A stretch of DNA of 15,951 nt from Candidatus Tariuqbacter arcticus. Its GTDB lineage: Bacteria; Electryoneota; Tariuqbacteria; Tariuqbacterales; Tariuqbacteraceae. The DNA is taken from assembly GCA_013202315.1 (NCBI GenBank), contig JABMRZ010000431.1, positions 1 through 15,951 on the forward strand, written 5' to 3'. The position numbers and the translations under genes were made by a program. Under the pieces are notes generated by a model, which had not been told where the DNA came from, ran no database searches, and worked only from the letters and a program-made list of their open reading frames with translations. Shown in pieces: positions 13,571 to 15,951 of this stretch; the stretch's first letter is position 1, and every line of letters begins with the position of its first letter.

Positions 13571-15721
13571 ATGGCGGCAGTCAGACACGGTAAAATCACC
13601 GTTTTGCTCTTGATAACTATCGGAGCGTTCATATTAGCGGTGATGATTTCCGCACTTGATTTAGTGAAAGGACTTGAACTTGACACCTTGGACGCGCGCT
13701 TCAAACTCCGGGGAACAATCGATGTGGAAGACGCCGGTATCATCGTGGTCGGCATCGATGACCAGACTTATGAAGAGGTGCCCGAAAGATGGCCCTTCCC
13801 CAGGGAATACTACGCCAAAATGATTAGGAATCTGATGAAGGCCGGCGCCAGGATGGTGGTGTTCGATGTGCAGTTCACCGAAGAGGATTACAAATCCGTT
13901 AAAGGCGATTCAATTTTAGCGGCGGCGGTTTCGGAAGCGGGAAATGTGGTCCTAGCCGGGAAACTCATAGAAGAACGCAATCCCAACATTGAGGAATCGA
14001 TTAGGCGGGTCATTTCACCGATTCCGGTATTGATGAAGACTGGCGCTGAATGGGGAACGGTCAATGAACCGAGCGATTTGGACAATTTCACCCGCAGGTA
14101 TATGCTCTATCAGCCTTTCGGCGAAGAGACATATCTGCCCATCGGATTGAAAGCCTTCAAATTAATGAAGGGATATTCGGATACTGTCGAAGTGAGGACC
14201 GACGCCGATTATTTCTACTATGGAGATTTAAAGATACCGCGTTTTGAAGGGACGAATACCATGCTGGTGAATTTTTGCGGTCCCGCCAGGACTTTTCCCA
14301 CTTATTCATTCTCGGACATTCTGGACGATTCTGAATTTGAATTGAAGAAGAACGATACCGATTATATGGAGGCTTTTTACGGGGCGGCTGATTTGCCGCC
14401 GGAATTCGCCGCGATGCTGCAAAATCCCTTCAAAGACAAAATCGTCCTTTTAGGGGCGACTATCGAGGAGCAAAAGGATACTTTTTCGTCTCCATTTTAC
14501 AGCTACGGGGGCCGCAAGGAGAAGACGCCGGGGGTGGAATATCACGCCAACGCCCTGTGGACCATATTGAACGAGAAATTCATTTATTCCCTCGATATTC
14601 ACTATATATTCTTAATAATGTTGGCTTTCGCCTTGATAACTGCGGCGACGGTGCATTTCTTGAAGCCGGCTGGGGGATTGGCGGCGGTAGTGCTGGAACT
14701 GGCGGCGTTGGCTTTCATCGCTGTTCAGCTTTTCAACCGGTATGGGTTGTGGATTGAGGTTACCGGTCCCGCATTAGCCTCTATGTTCACTTTCCTGGGG
14801 ACGGGGGGTTACCAATTCATCGCGGAACAGAAAGAAAAGCGGATGATCAAGGGGATGTTCCAGCATTACCTCGCTAAGTCATTGGTGGATGAGTTAATCG
14901 CCAATCCTGATAAGTTAAAATTGGGGGGCGACAAGAAAGAATTGACGGTGTTCTTTTCGGACATTGAAAACTTCACCAGCATTTCCGAATCGCTTATACC
15001 AGAGAAATTGTTGGAATATCTGAATGAATATCTTTCCGCTATGACCGATATAGTCCTGGAATACGACGGCATGCTCGACAAGTATATCGGTGACGCCATT
15101 GTGGCGGTGTGGGGAGCTCCGATTGTGCGGGAGAGGCATGCGTCGCTGGGGTGCAGAGCTTCGCTGCAGATGCAGAAGCGTTTGGCGGAGTTGCGGAGGT
15201 CTTGGAAGATGGAAGGCAAGCCGGAATTCAAGGCTCGAATCGGGTTGAACACCGGTTTTATGACCATCGGAAATGTGGGTTCGCATCAGCGATTGTCGTA
15301 TACGGTCATCGGCGACGTTGTCAACCTCGCTTCCCGGCTGGAAGGGATTAATAAACAGTATCAAACCTATATCATCATCAGCGATTCGACTTATAAGGAA
15401 GTGCGGGATGAGTTTCAGGCGCGCGAACTCGATTTGATTACGGTCAAGGGGAAGACGGAACCGGTGCTGATTTACGAACTTTTAGAGGAGGCGGACACAT
15501 CCATCCCGGAGACGAAACAGAAGGTTAAAGAGCATTATTCCGAAGGTCTGAAATGGTATCGGGAGAGGCGCTGGGAAATGGCGATCGACTGTTTTAAAGG
15601 TGCGCTGAGCGCCGATCCGGAGGATTATCCTTCCAAACTTTATATCGAACGCTGCCGGCATTTTAGGGAAAACCCACCGCCCGATGATTGGGACGGGGTG
15701 TGGATATATACTACGAAGTGA
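13571..15721 (+). CDS. CHASE2-domain class III adenylate cyclase
   Basis: This 716-residue membrane cyclase probably makes cAMP from ATP. A helix (about 8-28) leads into a periplasmic CHASE2 sensor (about 30-340; landmarks LDARFKLRG, RWPFPREYYAKMI, MVVFDVQF, IVLLGAT, GGRKEKTPGVEYHANAL). Three more helices follow (about 343-363, 368-388, 394-414) and then a cytoplasmic class III catalytic domain (about 455-635). The metal-binding residues are Asp464 (FFSDIENFT) and Asp508 (YIGDAIVAVWG). Lys504 and Thr578 occupy the purine-selecting positions (Lys/Thr fits adenylate cyclase of class IIIb), and Asn585 and Arg589 are the transition-state pair. The tail (about 651-716) has one TPR-like helix pair and the PPPDDWDGV ending typical of this family. 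All catalytic residues are present. The start has only a weak TTAGG ribosome site at about 13556-13560. The ligand is unknown. Confidence 0.92.
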   Translation: MAAVRHGKITVLLLITIGAFILAVMISALDLVKGLELDTLDARFKLRGTIDVEDAGIIVVGIDDQTYEEVPERWPFPREYYAKMIRNLMKAGARMVVFDVQFTEEDYKSVKGDSILAAAVSEAGNVVLAGKLIEERNPNIEESIRRVISPIPVLMKTGAEWGTVNEPSDLDNFTRRYMLYQPFGEETYLPIGLKAFKLMKGYSDTVEVRTDADYFYYGDLKIPRFEGTNTMLVNFCGPARTFPTYSFSDILDDSEFELKKNDTDYMEAFYGAADLPPEFAAMLQNPFKDKIVLLGATIEEQKDTFSSPFYSYGGRKEKTPGVEYHANALWTILNEKFIYSLDIHYIFLIMLAFALITAATVHFLKPAGGLAAVVLELAALAFIAVQLFNRYGLWIEVTGPALASMFTFLGTGGYQFIAEQKEKRMIKGMFQHYLAKSLVDELIANPDKLKLGGDKKELTVFFSDIENFTSISESLIPEKLLEYLNEYLSAMTDIVLEYDGMLDKYIGDAIVAVWGAPIVRERHASLGCRASLQMQKRLAELRRSWKMEGKPEFKARIGLNTGFMTIGNVGSHQRLSYTVIGDVVNLASRLEGINKQYQTYIIISDSTYKEVRDEFQARELDLITVKGKTEPVLIYELLEEADTSIPETKQKVKEHYSEGLKWYRERRWEMAIDCFKGALSADPEDYPSKLYIERCRHFRENPPPDDWDGVWIYTTK

Positions 15722-15747
15722 AAAAGTGAAAAAGTGTGAAAGTGTGG
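15716..15747 (+). repeat. AAAGTG-type low-complexity repeat, copy 2
   Basis: Degenerate GTGAAAAA/GTGTGAAA units overlap the end of the cyclase gene and continue past it. The 13-mer at 15732-15744 is identical to 9351-9363. Confidence 0.6.
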
Positions 15748-15797
15748 TAATTATTGCACATTGTCTTAAAAACAGTGAATTGTTTCCATCTTTTATT

Positions 15798-15820
15798 AAG
15801 AGTCACCTACAGTGATTCTT
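15798..15820. repeat. Hairpin downstream of the cyclase gene
   Basis: AAGAGTCAC (15798-15806) pairs with GTGATTCTT (15812-15820), with one G-U pair and the loop CTACA. No T run follows on the plus strand, so termination is uncertain. Confidence 0.45.
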
Positions 15821-15845
15821 GAAAATAATGTCCAATAATCATCTG

Positions 15846-15875
15846 TGTAGGGGTTCAATATATTGAACCCTTATA
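15846..15875. repeat. Palindrome of the GTAGGG family, copy 3
   Basis: GGGTTCAATA (15851-15860) and TATTGAACCC (15861-15870) form a perfect 20-bp palindrome. Imperfect pairing continues out to 15846-15875. The left side (TGTAGGGGTT) matches the left side of the next palindrome at 15897-15906. Confidence 0.8.
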
Positions 15876-15951
15876 GTAAAAGTCAAGTATTTATTTTGTA
15901 GGGGTTTGATTAATCAAACCCCTACAAAATAAATACTTGACTTTTACTATA
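15872..15951. repeat. 80-bp perfect palindrome at the window end
   Basis: Bases 15872-15911 are followed by their exact reverse complement at 15912-15951, with no loop and no mismatch. The inner 28 bp (15898-15925, half GTAGGGGTTTGATT) match the palindromic repeat family, and a further 26 bp on each side are also mirrored. The right arm ends on the last base of the window. Confidence 0.95.

Noticed and set aside
9559..15721. A single signalling system joining the response regulator and the cyclase
   Set aside because: They are on opposite strands, about 3.6 kb apart, with no shared motif. Proximity alone does not support it.

Overview
The window looks like ordinary chromosome from an uncultivated Gram-negative bacterium of the FCB superphylum. 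A Zixibacteria-, KSB1-, Latescibacteria- or Cloacimonetes-like lineage is plausible, but I cannot resolve the phylum without searches. The reasons are a secreted protein with a PNPFNP-type C-terminal sorting domain (type IX secretion style), a large predicted outer-membrane beta-barrel protein with Ig-like N-terminal domains, an exported Tricorn-type protease, and a CHASE2 adenylate cyclase. Intergenic DNA is AT-rich and full of short palindromes and dispersed repeats. I see no rRNA, tRNA, CRISPR array, phage gene or transposase.

Layout. (1) 153-2664, plus strand: a two-gene, translationally coupled redox module. It has a NarI/DsrM/TmcC-like cytochrome b membrane subunit and an HdrD/DsrK/TmcB-like iron-sulfur subunit, and is closed by a terminator hairpin. 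(2) 2665-3363: a gene-poor stretch of repeats, including a 121-bp element with 14-bp inverted ends. (3) 3364-5808, plus: a large secreted protein with a type IX-like sorting tail. It ends in a terminator that is a near copy of the one after module 1. (4) 6020-9316, minus: an exported Tricorn-like S41 protease, convergent with gene 3. Upstream of it on the same strand (9559-9942) is a single-domain CheY-like response regulator. (5) 9943-10741: about 800 bp without a convincing gene, holding palindromes, terminator-like hairpins and a candidate promoter. (6) 10742-13492 and 13571-15721, plus: an Ig-like/beta-barrel outer-membrane protein followed after 78 bp by a CHASE2 class III adenylate cyclase with a TPR-like tail. 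These two are probably transcribed together. (7) 15722-15951: non-coding DNA ending in an 80-bp perfect palindrome exactly at the window edge.

How the genes may work together. The redox pair probably exchanges electrons between the menaquinone pool and a thiol/disulfide or other cytoplasmic partner, but the usual extra subunits (c-type cytochrome, second ferredoxin, NrfD-like protein) are absent here. The barrel/cyclase pair suggests envelope sensing coupled to cAMP. The protease and the sorted secreted protein are extracytoplasmic. Nothing in the sequence ties the separate units into one pathway. The least ordinary signals are the palindromic repeat family, the duplicated terminator module, the small inverted-repeat element and the terminal palindrome.
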